From positions 17,454,098-17,518,097 of the forward strand of contig OY740772.1 of assembly GCA_963513935.1 (NCBI GenBank): a stretch of DNA of 64,000 nucleotides, in the 5' to 3' direction. The DNA is from Aphrophora alni (taxonomy: Eukaryota > Arthropoda > Insecta > Hemiptera > Aphrophoridae). How positions within the stretch are numbered: the stretch's first letter is position 1; every line of letters starts with the position of its first letter. This document shows, piece after piece, positions 22,521 through 33,640 of the stretch. The notes below the pieces were generated by a model. It worked only from the letters and a program-made list of their open reading frames with translations, made no database searches and was not told where the DNA came from. The translations under genes were made by a program, and so were the position numbers.

Positions 22521-22819
22521 GCAAAATTCTTCTTTTTCTGTTTTTTTACGTTTACAATTCTCATTGAAGAAGCATTTCAAATTTCGAACTTGGTTTTCCA
22601 AAATACTACTAAATTTGTTGTAAGTCTATTTTCTAAAATAGTTGGAATGTTACAAGAATTTTAATGGAATGAATTGGCGTATTATCCTGTAAGGTTTTAA
22701 TTTACCTCCATCAGATTTTTATTGATTTGAAGTAATGAAAAAGTTGTAGGTAGCTTTATAAATAAGTGTATTTATTTTCAGTATATTTTGTGTATTTTTC
22801 GTGTCATTTTAAACTTTTA

Positions 22820-22975
22820 AAAGACTAAAGCCCTCCGTACGGTGTATAGTTTATTAAACTGTGTTACTTGTATTTATGGAACTAATGATGAGCGAAAGTA
22901 GCCTGAAACTGCAATAATCCTATTACGGCAAACTGTTAGTTCAGTAGTTATAACAAAAACGTAATTGAATTTATA
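22820..22975 (+). repeat. Dispersed repeat pair with 17035-17170
   Basis: It has an extra block of about 25 bp (TGTTACTTGTATTTATGG) relative to the first copy, otherwise the same word order. Confidence 0.6.
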
Positions 22976-24049
22976 TCTATCAAAACAGGAAGTTACATTT
23001 AAAAATAACCTTACGTTGTAGTTGTGAAAGGGATAGTTAAACAGCTGAAAACTCGTTTTGAAATTTTAAAATGTTGATGGAGTCAATGAAGACTTTGAAA
23101 AGAAGTGTCAGTTTTTCCTAATAAATATTTGAAACAAATAATTAACTATTTTCGTATTAAAATTCATAAAATTGAATTATCTTTTCATAAATATTTATCG
23201 TAATGAATAATTTGAGCAATTCCAATTTAAATGACAAAGAATTAAACATTCAAAAAAGGTGAAAAAGAAAGAAACGAGTTAGACTGAAGCATGAATGATT
23301 CAACACTAGAATTGTGAAATATTTCCGAGCGCCAATGAGCGACGGGGGCGGGGGGGTCTTTTAATAATTTGACAAGGCGTCATCGCTAATTATTAAGTTG
23401 AAAATGAAATCTTCGTTTAAAGAAAAACTAAGATTAACGCGATAAATAAATTTAGAGCAAAAGTTACACAGATGTTAGAGTTGTTGTTTTGGGGGGAACT
23501 CTGTTGCGTTTCTAAATTAGATTACAACTAGTTTCGCTTGTATTGCAACTCGCTTTTAGTGGATCGTATCGGCGTCCTTATTTAAAGGTGCTAACACTAC
23601 AACGGAGATGATTCAACCAGCCCATGTCTTCAGTCGCATGACGTATCTTGTGAAAATGAAAAATAAACTGATATAATCTGCGGGAGTTTGCTTATACATA
23701 TCCAAACTATCATTTTTGATAAAACGCAAATTTTATCAATATTACATAACGATAGTTATACAGTGTGGTTTTAACGTCATTTCCTACCACCCTATCTTTG
23801 CACTTTTTATATCCGATTGTTTTTAAAAAATACACCACATTATATTTATAATGTAAAAACACTAGCTTTATGAGTGTTTGGACATATTAGGACATCACTT
23901 TAGGTCCAAGATGTATTTGTCAACTTTTTACTATTTAATGCAAAGTTGGTCATGCAAAATAGCCTTTAAAATGTTTTTGTTTTATAAAAAGATTAGTTGA
24001 ATAAAACTGAAAAAAAGATTTTATTGTTTTCGAAATATCAATAGATTTG
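22976..24049. other. No gene seen
   Basis: AT-rich except for a G-rich patch at 23335-23365. No repeat partner or coding block was recognised. Confidence 0.4.
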
Positions 24050-24470
24050 TTTTAGGGTTTGACTTGGAAGTTGTAATGAGAATGTGGTCCATCCAACTAG
24101 GTTTAGCACCGTCTTTGTTTTCTAAAAATAAGAGTTGATTACAAACTGAAATAGATTTTAACGTTATCGTGTAGGTTTAAGTTCGGTTCGGTTAGGTTAG
24201 GTTAGGTTTAGGTTAGGATATCATGAAAACGGTAAAATATTTTAAAGTTTTCATTCAACCACTGTTTTTAGTAAAAAAATACGGTGTTAATTGACATGTC
24301 GTACTACCGCCTTCTCATTACAACTCTCAAGTCGATTCCTAAACGTTATACCTACTGACGTCTTGAAAACGGTAAAAACCTTTTCAGTTGTGATTCAATC
24401 GTTGTCTGTAGAGAGAACGGACGGTGTTAGACGATATGTCGCATGACCACTTTCGCATAAAGGTTTTGGA
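24050..24470. repeat. Inverted plus direct triplicate around a TTAGG tract
   Basis: The left arm (about 24055-24150, with GACTTGGAAGTTGTAATGAG and CACCGTCTTTG) is the reverse complement of 24245-24345 (CGGTGTTAATTGACATG..., CTCATTACAACTCTCAAGTC). A third copy, 24361-24470, repeats the second directly: TGAAAACGGTAAAA, GATTCAATCGTTG, ACGGTGTTAGACGATATGTCG. The TTAGG tract lies in the loop between arms one and two. Confidence 0.65.
24190..24217 (+). repeat. Interstitial (TTAGG)n tract
   Basis: GGTTAGGTTAGGTTAGG plus GTTTAGGTTAGG, about five units of the insect telomere pentamer with one T insertion. Short tracts like this are common inside arthropod repeats and do not mark a telomere. Confidence 0.9.
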
Positions 24471-25059
24471 AGTTTACTTGTACCATTTATTGGTTAAGCA
24501 AAATCTGATGTAAGGTATGCAAAAATAAGGGTGGAGAGACTTTAAAAGCAAACTGTTGTAATATTTTATGTTTTAATTTGCTGGTGCATACATTGTCTAA
24601 AATTAAAAGGAAAGTTGTCGGAAGTGCGATTGATTTCGAGGCACTGTACAATGGAATACCGCAAGGTTTTGTTTTTTTATACCTGTGTTAGTGAACTATT
24701 TTAATATAATTTGGTATGTGGTCATATGTTGTGTATATTTCGGCCGTATATTTCTTTATTATTTCAATAAAAAGTTACAAAAAACAAATATATGATTTTC
24801 TTGAAATTGGGTGTGACCTTTTTGAACAAATTTTGTTCATGTGCAGTCTCCAACGATTGAAACAATTCGTATTGGGTCGTGTAAAAAATTAATGACACAA
24901 ATCTATCTGAAAAATGGTAATTAAACAAAAAATTTGGTTCAGAAATAAATTGGGAAAAACAAAACAAAAATGAATCATGGCCACCGTGATAAAAGCTTGA
25001 TTATAAACGAAGTAAGCTTAAACAATACAGAAATACACATATTTTCTTCAACGTCCACG

Positions 25060-25170
25060 TTCATTTTCAATCTTTGACGGACAACTACCGAACTGACATT
25101 TTTGGTAACGAATAATTTTGGTTGGTTTTTATTTGGATTTGGGGATGGGGGAATCAGAACATATACGTGA
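25060..25170 (-). repeat. Family H fragment
   Basis: CAACTACCGAACTGACATTTT, TTTTGGTTGGTTTTTATTTGG and TTTGGGGATGGGGGAATC are the reverse-arm words of family H. Confidence 0.5.
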
Positions 25171-25521
25171 AATGGGGTTGGTTATGTGATGGATAAAAAA
25201 ATATATCGATATAAATTTCTTTGGATATAACCATTTTGACGTCCTCTCAGTTTAAGAAAGTGTTTATTAGAATGATGTAGCTCTGGCGTTTGTCGCATGT
25301 GCAATAATTAATATACAGTCCAAAGGTTAACCAATATTAATAAAATTTATGCGTTTGGTGGGTTATTTCGGGCATAAAGTGTGTGCAATATTTTCGTACA
25401 TACACTATAAACATTTTATAGTATTCTGGTTTTGAAGATATTTGATAATGATGGATTGTTCTAATTATTAATAAGGTTTAATCGGAGGTTTGTCATCATT
25501 TGTTAATAGAAAATTAATACA

Positions 25522-26465
25522 CGACGTTTCGAGAGTGTAAATCAATTATCGTTGTCAAGTGTGAAAGTAGAACATAACAGAGAAAAAAAAGAGATACACA
25601 AATATAGCCTAGTAGCGTAGGACCGTCCTATAAATTAAAATTAAATATATAATCATCTAGTACACACGAAGTTTCGATTGTAGAATCAACTATATTTAGC
25701 AAATGTGAAAGTAGAACACACACAAAAGAGAGAGAAAAAAAAATTGTAAATTTTTTTTTAAAAACACCAAAATAGCCTATTAGCCTAGGACTGTGTTGGA
25801 AGCTAAAATTACATCTTTAATCTAAGAAAAGAAAGTAATCTATAATCATACAGTATATACGAAGATTCGATTGTAGAATCAACTATATTGATCAAATGTG
25901 AAAGTAGAATACACACAAAAGAGAGAGAAAAAAAAATTGTAAATTTTTTTAAAAACACCAAAATAGCCTATTAGCCTAGGACTGTGTTGGAAGCTAAAAT
26001 TACATCTTTAATCTAAGAAAAGAAAGTAATCTATAATCATACAGTATATACGTAGTTTCGATTGTAGAATCAACTCTATTTATCAAATGTGAAGGTAGAA
26101 TACACAAAAAAGAGAGGAAAAAAAACAAATACTGTAGTAAAATTAAAATTTAAAAACACCTTAATAGCCTATTAGCCTAGGACTGTGTTGGAAGTTAAAG
26201 TTAAATCTATAATCTAAGAAAAGAAAGTAATTTATAATCATATAGACCATACGAAGTTTTGAGAGTATAGATCAACTTTCGTTGTCAAGTGTGAAAGTAG
26301 AAGCTAAAAGAGAAAAAAAAGAGATAGTCTATATCTTATGAGCGTAGGACAGTGTTAGAAACTAAAACTAAATCTATAATCCAAGGAAAGAAAGTAATCT
26401 ATAATCATACAGTACACACGACGTTTCGAGAGTAGAATCAACTTTCGTTATAAAGTGTTAAACCT
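25522..26465 (+). repeat. Tandem repeat of 145-200 bp, about 5.3 copies
   Basis: Units start at CGACGTTTCG/CGAAGTTTCG words: 25522, 25667, 25860, 26051, 26252 and 26419 (last truncated). Each contains TGTGAAAGTAGAA, an AGAGAGAAAAAAA run, AATAGCCTATTAGCCTAGGAC(T/C)GTGTTGGAAG and GAAAGTAATCTATAATCATACAGTA. Length variation comes from A/T runs and an AT-rich insertion in the central units. A related single unit lies at 34978-35045. Confidence 0.88.
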
Positions 26466-27089
26466 ATAGCATAAAATAAAAACTGCCAAATGGCTTAATA
26501 AACCATGTTATGTAAAACATCCTTAAAACCAGAAAACAGTTTGTAAACTCAACTATACTTGCAATAGTTAATAAAAACTATCAAATCCTTACTTAAACAC
26601 AACATATTTAGACCATACACAGAGAGGGAGTGTTCCAGAACAAAACTCTGGAACAAGTAAACAGGCTAGGGGGATAGGGTGATGGATGTCTGACAGAATT
26701 CCAGCGATTATTTTAACTTATTACCTACTTTTCTCCCTTCAGAACGATATATTTCTCGCAATGCTTCTGATAAGAAAACTTAGAGCATTGTGTAAATACA
26801 CAGCTAAACACATCCTTTATCGGCTTTTCTGAATTTTAATGTGAATTTCTTGTAAGTTATGGGTATGACGATTCTACACGGCGAAAATATGGTCTTGATG
26901 CAAATAACTGGAAAATGTGAAAGGAACTGAGGGTTTTGTGTTAACTTATAAATTGAAAGTCTATTGTTACAGTGAAATATAGATTTCTTATAATGTATCA
27001 CAAAATTCTTCGAGTGACTATCTGTATTAGGTTTCAATTTTGTGCTATTTTTACTTTTCAGATATTGGTAGTATAAAGAACGTGATATG
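26466..27089. other. No gene seen
   Basis: AT-rich sequence. A GTTCCAGAACAAAACTCTGGAAC inverted word (arms GTTCCAGA and CTGGAAC) near 26630 is a possible hairpin; nothing else stands out. Confidence 0.35.
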
Positions 27090-27420
27090 TGAAAAATAGA
27101 TGATGAGTTTTTGAAGGATATTGTTTGTGTCTTCTATAGTACAAACGTTAGGACTGATTTTAATATAATTTTTTATGAACATGTTTTTTATAATTTCTTG
27201 GGACATTTGAATTTCTGTTTTCAATAACTCAAAATTTGGGAGTAGCAGTCATAAGAAAAAAAATACAAGTTTATTAAAAACGGCTTGAACGTTTTTGATC
27301 AAATTTCTCTTATCGCATTCGATGACCAAAACAAAACAAATTGATTACCATTTGTCTAATAATTCCAGTTCGTGAGATATCGGTAAGAAAAATCAAAAAC
27401 AATTTGACTATGAGACTGTT
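27090..27420 (+). repeat. Dispersed repeat family A, forward copy
   Basis: ATAACTCAAAATTTGGGAG, AGCAGTCATAAG, AAAACGGCTTGAACG and CCAAAACAAAACAAATTG, then a GTTCGTGAGATATCGG word. It faces the reverse copy at 27470-27720. Confidence 0.55.
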
Positions 27421-27469
27421 ATACAGAATATAGTCCGTTTATTAAAGGGCTACACATGACCGAAATTTT

Positions 27470-27720
27470 ATCCAACTCATTAGAGCCGATTATGTGAAAA
27501 TCGCAAATTTTGTTTCCGCCAAATACAACTTAAAAGTTTTACGACGCCTACCTCTGCTTTAAAAAAAATTAAATCCACATTATTCCCACAAACTAAATTT
27601 TATTAAAATCGATCCACGAGTTTGTGTTGTAGCACAAACGACAGACAGATCCCCAAAAGCACTTTTTTATGATTCAGACCTAAAAACGGATATTGCTAAA
27701 AAAAATAAAAATAATGTCCC
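27470..27720 (-). repeat. Dispersed repeat family A, reverse copy
   Basis: TTAGAGCCGATTATGTGAAAA, ACTAAATTTTATTAAAATCG, ACGAGTTTGTGTTG and AGACAGATCC, in reverse order of the forward copy beside it. Together they form a loose inverted pair. Confidence 0.5.
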
Positions 27721-28044
27721 ATCATAACTATACTGCATTATGTTACAAATGGGAAAATATATATAGACCGAATTTTAAAACAAAGTGTTGTCATCCCTTA
27801 TTTTAAGAACCGGTGCTCTAAATGATTTAGGATAGTTTTTGGAGTGAGCATGTACGAAATGAATAAATTCGGGTTCAAAATATGGTCGATTATAATCTGT
27901 ATAAGTAATTGAACTTGTCCTGACTGATTAACTGAGCCTTTACAAAAGTAAAGTCAAAACTACTTTATCGATCCAATTGAAATATTCAAGGAAGGTAGCT
28001 GTTACTACGTACAGGGGAAATGAGAGTCTTCAAAATTTCAGATT

Positions 28045-28395
28045 CTAAAAGGCGTAAACCCGATTATCAGATTATTCACAGGATAACAAGACATGTTGAA
28101 TTTTCGCTTGGAGGTATACCTCATATGTTCAATGTCCACTAATAAAGGGGTTGCAAACAATTTGATTCTCAAGGTACTAATTTTGGGGTAAGACCTAAGC
28201 AAATTTATCACTTTATTTGCAGGGTAGCAAGACATAGAGAGTTGAAATTTGGCACGGCGGTATGACTCATATTTACAACGTTCACTATGAAAGGATGTGT
28301 TCAGAAATTCTTATTTTAAAATGGCTAAATTTGAACTAAAGCCTAAAGCCTTACCACTTTATTTCCCTAGTAACAAGACGTTGGTGATTTTGAAT
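28045..28395 (+). repeat. Tandem duplication of about 144 bp
   Basis: AGGATAACAAGACATGTTGAA (28080), AGGGTAGCAAGACATAGAGAG (28222) and TAGTAACAAGACGTTGGTGA (28369) mark three unit starts. The first two also share GAGGTATACCTCATATG / CGGTATGACTCATAT, and GTTCACTATGAAAGG aligns with GTCCACTAATAAAGG. Confidence 0.6.
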
Positions 28396-29459
28396 AAAAA
28401 GCATTATTGTGAGATTATTTTATTCCTGTGTATTTTTCGGTATCTCTAACTGTTTAATCTCTCAAATTTGTGAAAACTCAAGGTTTAAGACCTTTTGAAA
28501 GATATTTTACCCACCTAAAACAGCTGAACCGAATTTAAAATTGAAACATGGATAGACTGAAATCTATAAAAAATTATTAAAACTTTAAAAAGTTACAGTA
28601 CGAGTTTAAAAAGCTACAGCTCGTATGTGTTTTTTTACTCACGTGGTGGGACTAAACAAATACAACATGTTTGAGAAATAATAATAATTTTTTTGGATGA
28701 AAATAATGTTGGTAATACTCTTAATAAATATCAAGTAGGTAATTGATAATCTATATTCTCTAAAACAGCTGTTTTGCAAATTTGCACAGATTAATTTTGA
28801 AGGAAATTCAATAAATGGAAGTCGGTTGAAATTCCTCTTTAAAATTCTTCAACATTCGATTTTACGCAACTGGTGATTGTTTAGATCACCTAAAGGCTTA
28901 CAACTAGTTTGGTATTACTACTGAATGTATTAGACGTTGTGAATAATATAATTGTAGATGAAACAAATGTATCAACAGCGCTTTATAGTATAATTTCCTT
29001 TAATTTACAAGGTGTATTTTACTAATAATATAGATATGCTGTAAACCAGTTACAGACAATTTCCAGAAAATTATGATTTTTGTTTTCTATCGATAACTCT
29101 GTTATTCCTCAGTCTAAAGAACAAATAAAAATAACAGTAGTGTTATTTTACTCTAGCTACCTTTTACTCTAGCTGTAGTTTAAATTACACCTGAATTTGA
29201 TTTTTAAAATCAAGGAAAATCGTCTCTGGATATTGCTTGAATTTGCGTATTTTGTAAACACGTAACTGCAAAACGCTTCAAGATATCAAAAAATATCCAA
29301 GAATAAAAAATTATTAAAAATCATTTGTTTTAAATAAAAAAATTTTAGAAAATATTACCTCTAATTTTAATTCAAAAAACCTGGCCGGTTTATCTTTTAA
29401 AGTTGTTTGTACTTATAGAATAAAACAGGAGTTACAATCATTCTGTTTAAAGTTTCGAA
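28396..29459. other. No gene seen
   Basis: AT-rich sequence with a short family F-like fragment near 29060-29110 (TATCGATAACTCTG). Confidence 0.35.
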
Positions 29460-29740
29460 GCCCACGCGGGCCAAAACACTGACAAACGAAGCGAGAGAAG
29501 ACTTTTTAATATATATGCATAGCTACAAAGCTTGTAAGAATCTAGCTGATGCCAAGAAAGTAGTGATATACAGAATTACAAGGTTCAGAAAACCTGTGTA
29601 ACATTTTTTTAAAATAAACTTACTCTACTGATAAGAGTTCTTGATCTACTAATACAATTTAAAATTTTCATACAAGACCAAGAAGCCAACTTTACCTAAT
29701 ATGGTGGGGTTGGGTTTAGTTCTATTAACTTGTTTAAGAG
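29460..29740 (+). repeat. Dispersed repeat family C, copy 2
   Basis: GCCCACGCGGGCC (a perfect palindrome) begins the copy, then ACGAAGCGAGAG, CCAAGAAAGTAGTGATATAC, GGTTCAGAAAACCTG and GGGGTTGGGTTTAG. Closest to copy 1 at the window start. Confidence 0.6.
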
Positions 29741-30859
29741 TGTTAAGATAATAAATTTTATCCAAAATCGCAATGGAAAAAATAAGGAATTCTTATAAGA
29801 AAATTTAGAACTAACCGCCAAATTGGAAAAATGGCTGGTAATATGAACCTTTCGTTTTAACTCAAGAATTCTCGGGGTTATTTTTAAAAGTGTTTTTGTA
29901 ACTTTTGCACTTATCAAATAAAAGAGCTGTCACACCCCTATTTCATCACAACATATATATATAGAGGAAAAATTTTGTAAAGGAAAAATGTGATTCTTTT
30001 TTGTGAGGAAACAGTCGAACGATTTTGTTACTACATTATGTCTACTGATTTTGCAACATAGTATAAAAGTAGCAGAAGGTTAACCAAATAAATACACGAA
30101 ATATTATCAAAATAGGATATTTAATCTATTTTAGCACACGTTTTGCCATTCTTCTTTTACATAAAGAACTATGCGATAATTTTATTCTCACACAAACTGA
30201 AAAAGACAAAACAAATACACACCAACTGGCTGAGCGTTGGAATATAGTTTACTAATTAATTATGTAAATGAAAACTTTGATTCGCAATGGTTTTTATGTT
30301 TTGCGTAAAATTAATTGTTCATCTTTTATCAAAGTTATTAACTCAGAAACTGCCTGCGATCTACATCTAACCGTACAACAAAAAGCTTCAGTTCAAGTTC
30401 GTCCATTATAAGCTAAAAACCCACCTTGACATCCTGGTATGAATGCAATTAAGTTAGGAGATTTTATATTGAAGGACAAGGGAAAGCATTTTGTAAGAGT
30501 GGAATCCAGGACGCTGATTGAATTTCGTCCTTGTCAGAAAGGACGGCGTTAAACACGAGCAGGACGCAGGACAGTAATCGAATTAGATATCCAAAAGTAC
30601 TGTTGATCATATCCTTTTGACGTTTATGGGCACACTGAAATTAGAAGATCAGAGAAAAGTAATATAATTTAATTATTTAGCATTACATGAACATATTTTA
30701 TGAGCGTATCATATGATTTTATTGCGATATTAAGTAATAATATAAGGTAAAATTAATTAGTTTTAAAAATTTATAAATGATATATATATCGGCGTATACA
30801 GAAAATTATGAAGTTAATAATTTAGTTTTCTCCAATAAAATTAAAAAAAAAAAAAACAC
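29741..30859. other. No gene seen; short family G hairpin word
   Basis: GTCCTT-GTCAGA-AAGGAC at 30527-30544 forms a 6-bp hairpin preceded by AGGACGCTGATTG. The same arrangement (family G) occurs at 42818-42845. The rest is AT-rich without coding signals. Confidence 0.4.
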
Positions 30860-32010
30860 TTTAGCGTGTGTGTGAAGTTAAACAAAATACTTTACGTGTG
30901 TAAAGTTAAACAAAATATATTAGCGTGTGTGGAAAGTTAAACAAAATACTTTAGCGTGTGTGTAAAGTTAAACAAAATACTTTAGCGTGTATGTAAAGTT
31001 AAACAAGAAAACTTTAGCGTGTGTGTAATGTTAAACAAACTACTTTAACGTGTGTAGAATATTAAACAAAATACTTTAGCTTGTATTTACTGTTAAACAA
31101 AATACTTTACCGTCTGTAGAATATTAAACGAAATACTTTAGCGTGTATGTATTGTTTATCAAAATACTTTACCGTTTGTAGAATATTAAACAAAATACTT
31201 TAGCGTGTGTAAAGTTAAACAATAAAACTTTAGCGTGTGTGTAATGTTAAACAAACTACTTTTACGTGTGTAGAATATCAAACAAAATACTTTAGCTTGT
31301 ATATACTGTTAAACAAAATACTTTACCGTCTGTAGAATATTAAACAAAATACTTTAGCGTGTATGTATTGTTTAACAAAATACTTTACCGTTTGTAGAAT
31401 ATTAAACAAAATACTTTAGCGTGTATGTATTGTTTAACAAAATACTTTACCGTTTGTAGAATATTAAACAAAATACTTTAGCGTGTGTGTAAAGTTAAGG
31501 AAAATACATTAGCGTGTGCGTAATGTTAAACAAACTACTTTATCGTGTGTAGAATGTTAAAAAAAATACTTTAGCCTGTATGTATTGTTAAAAAAACTAC
31601 GTTAACGTATGTGTATTGTTAAAAAAATATAATAGCGTAAACGTATGTTAAACAAAATACTTTACCGTGTGTAGAATATTAAACAAAATACTTTAGCGTG
31701 TATGTATTGTTAAACAAAATACTTTAGCGTGTAAGGAATGTTAAACAAAACACTTTTGCGTCTATGTATTGTTAAACAAAATACTTTAGCGTGTAGCCTA
31801 TGTATTGTTAAACAAAATACTTTAGCGTGTGTAGAACCATTAAACAAAATACTTTAGCGATTTAGCTCTATGTATTGTTAAGCAAAATACTTTAGCTTGT
31901 ATTTAATGTTAAACATATTACTTTAACGAGTGTGTAACGATGAACAAACTACTTTAGCATGGTGTAATGTTGAATAAAATACTTTACCGTGTGTAGAATA
32001 TTAAAGTCTT
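30860..32010 (+). repeat. 30-bp minisatellite with higher-order structure
   Basis: Roughly 37 units of a motif like TTTAGCGTGTGTGTAAAGTT plus AAACAAAATAC. Variants (ACCGTTTGTAGAATATT, GTGTATGTATTGTTT) alternate, and a block of about 200 bp at 31011-31210 is repeated at 31215-31410, showing higher-order amplification. Units toward the right end are more diverged. No long ORF spans it. Confidence 0.95.
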
Positions 32011-32844
32011 TAAGGCTCAAACGAAAATAAAATTTTAATCACATTTGAAAATTAACGACCCAAATTAAAGCAAATTGTAAACAAATATTACGGTTCTGGA
32101 TAAAAATCGCTGCCGTTGAAGGCTTTTTAATAAATTATCTCATTTATACGGAGTAAGCGTTTATGGTACAAGTAAAGTAACTGTGTATCCTATTTAAATA
32201 AATAAATAAATATTTTTAGAAAGGTTATTTTAATTTTTTTGATTTGAGAAAGAATTTTCAATTGATTTTAATTTTGTTTAGATGATTGTGTAATGTTTTT
32301 TAGAACCTTCCAATTAACAAAACTAAAATAATTTATTATTTTGAGGTGATGCTCAGTAAATTGTACATTTTTCAAGCGGGACATAAAAGCCGCCATGATT
32401 GTGTCTCACACACAAATCTTAAGAGTTTCCCGTAACGCACTTAGTGTAAGAATTATGTCGCTCGCAACGACCTTAGTGGGCGGAAAGTAGAGTAATAATT
32501 TAAAATAATTGCTTCAACGCTGTCAGTCATCATTCACTGAATGTAAGGGTTCTTACCCCCCATGCCTCTAACTGTAGGGGGTAAAAATGTACACCATTGA
32601 TCAACACCACTGACAGAGATTCAACCATTCTCAACTAAGTATTGTGAGATTGTTCAAATTTTAATATCAATTTACAACATATTTTAAAATATTCGTAGTG
32701 GAATATTTTCATATAGACGTATATATGTTGAATTTTTGTCCCTCATTATCCCTAGAAAAGGAAGTGTTTATTGACTTAAAAAAATAATAATAGGTCTTAC
32801 GTGGAATAACTAAATTTTAGTCAAAATTACTTTTAGTTAGTGAT
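32011..32844. other. No gene seen
   Basis: AT-rich sequence; a CCGCCATGATTGTG word near 32390 and a G-run near 32576 are the only departures. Confidence 0.35.
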
Positions 32845-33010
32845 AAACGATGCGAAAACATTGCACAAACTTTCTGCAACATTCATTCCAACATAAATAC
32901 TAATAAAACTAAAACATTCGTAGCGAAACCGTCAGGAATAAAGTAAGAATATATATGGCTTCGCTTGTGATGTCAATATTACTTTTGAAAAGTTTGTGCA
33001 ATGATTATAT
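32845..33010. repeat. Short family H copy with both ends
   Basis: Left end GAAAACATTGCACAAACTTTC and right end GAAAAGTTTGTGCAATG are inverted relative to each other about 150 bp apart, so this is a compact palindromic copy. Confidence 0.55.
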
Positions 33011-33469
33011 ATATTTATAAATAGGTAACAAAACCTATCAAATGTTGGTTGATTCAGAAGCGTTAAGAATTAAAATTGTCCTAAGGCAACGGGCGTAGAC
33101 CTCCTTCTTAGCTCATTTATGAATTTCGTTTCTTTAAAATTCAATATTTTTAATTACAGAATGTAATTTGTACAATATGTAATTTGTAGTATAAATATAA
33201 AATTCATGTATTGTTTAACGTTACCTTAATGTTACAAACGTAGCTTTTCAAATATGAATGTTTACTCTCAGTGACTGTAATAAGAGGGGATGGGGGGAAG
33301 GAAAAAAAGAATTAATTATTTAGGTATAATGTTTACATTAAACACACCATTTTTTGTTAAATACACATTTAACAGGTACATATTATTTCAGGAAATTGTG
33401 CACAAATATTCTTTCATTTAAAACAAACTGCAAATATTTACAAAACTGCCAAGAAGCTCTTATGAAAGA

Positions 33470-33640
33470 CTCCATTTTTCACAATCGGCTTTAACGATTT
33501 GGATCAACTTTTGCTCTAGTGTAGCCTGTATCGACCCAAACAAAACCTATTGTTCTCATCCCTCCAAAAATATCGATTCGTTAATTATCGTCTAGTAAAG
33601 TTCCTGAAATAGGGATTAATAGGGTTGTCACAAAAACTAT
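33470..33640 (+). repeat. Dispersed repeat family A fragment
   Basis: CACAATCGGCTTTAACGATTT, GACCCAAACAAAACCTATTG and TCATCCCTCCAAAAATATCG represent the 3' half of the family. Confidence 0.5.

Noticed and set aside
24190..24217. True telomere or chromosome end
   Set aside because: Only about five pentamers, inside an inverted repeat and flanked by ordinary sequence on both sides.
24600..24700. LYNGIPQGFVF as a reverse-transcriptase GxPQGSxxxP motif
   Set aside because: A single short resemblance. The neighbouring RT blocks are absent on both sides.
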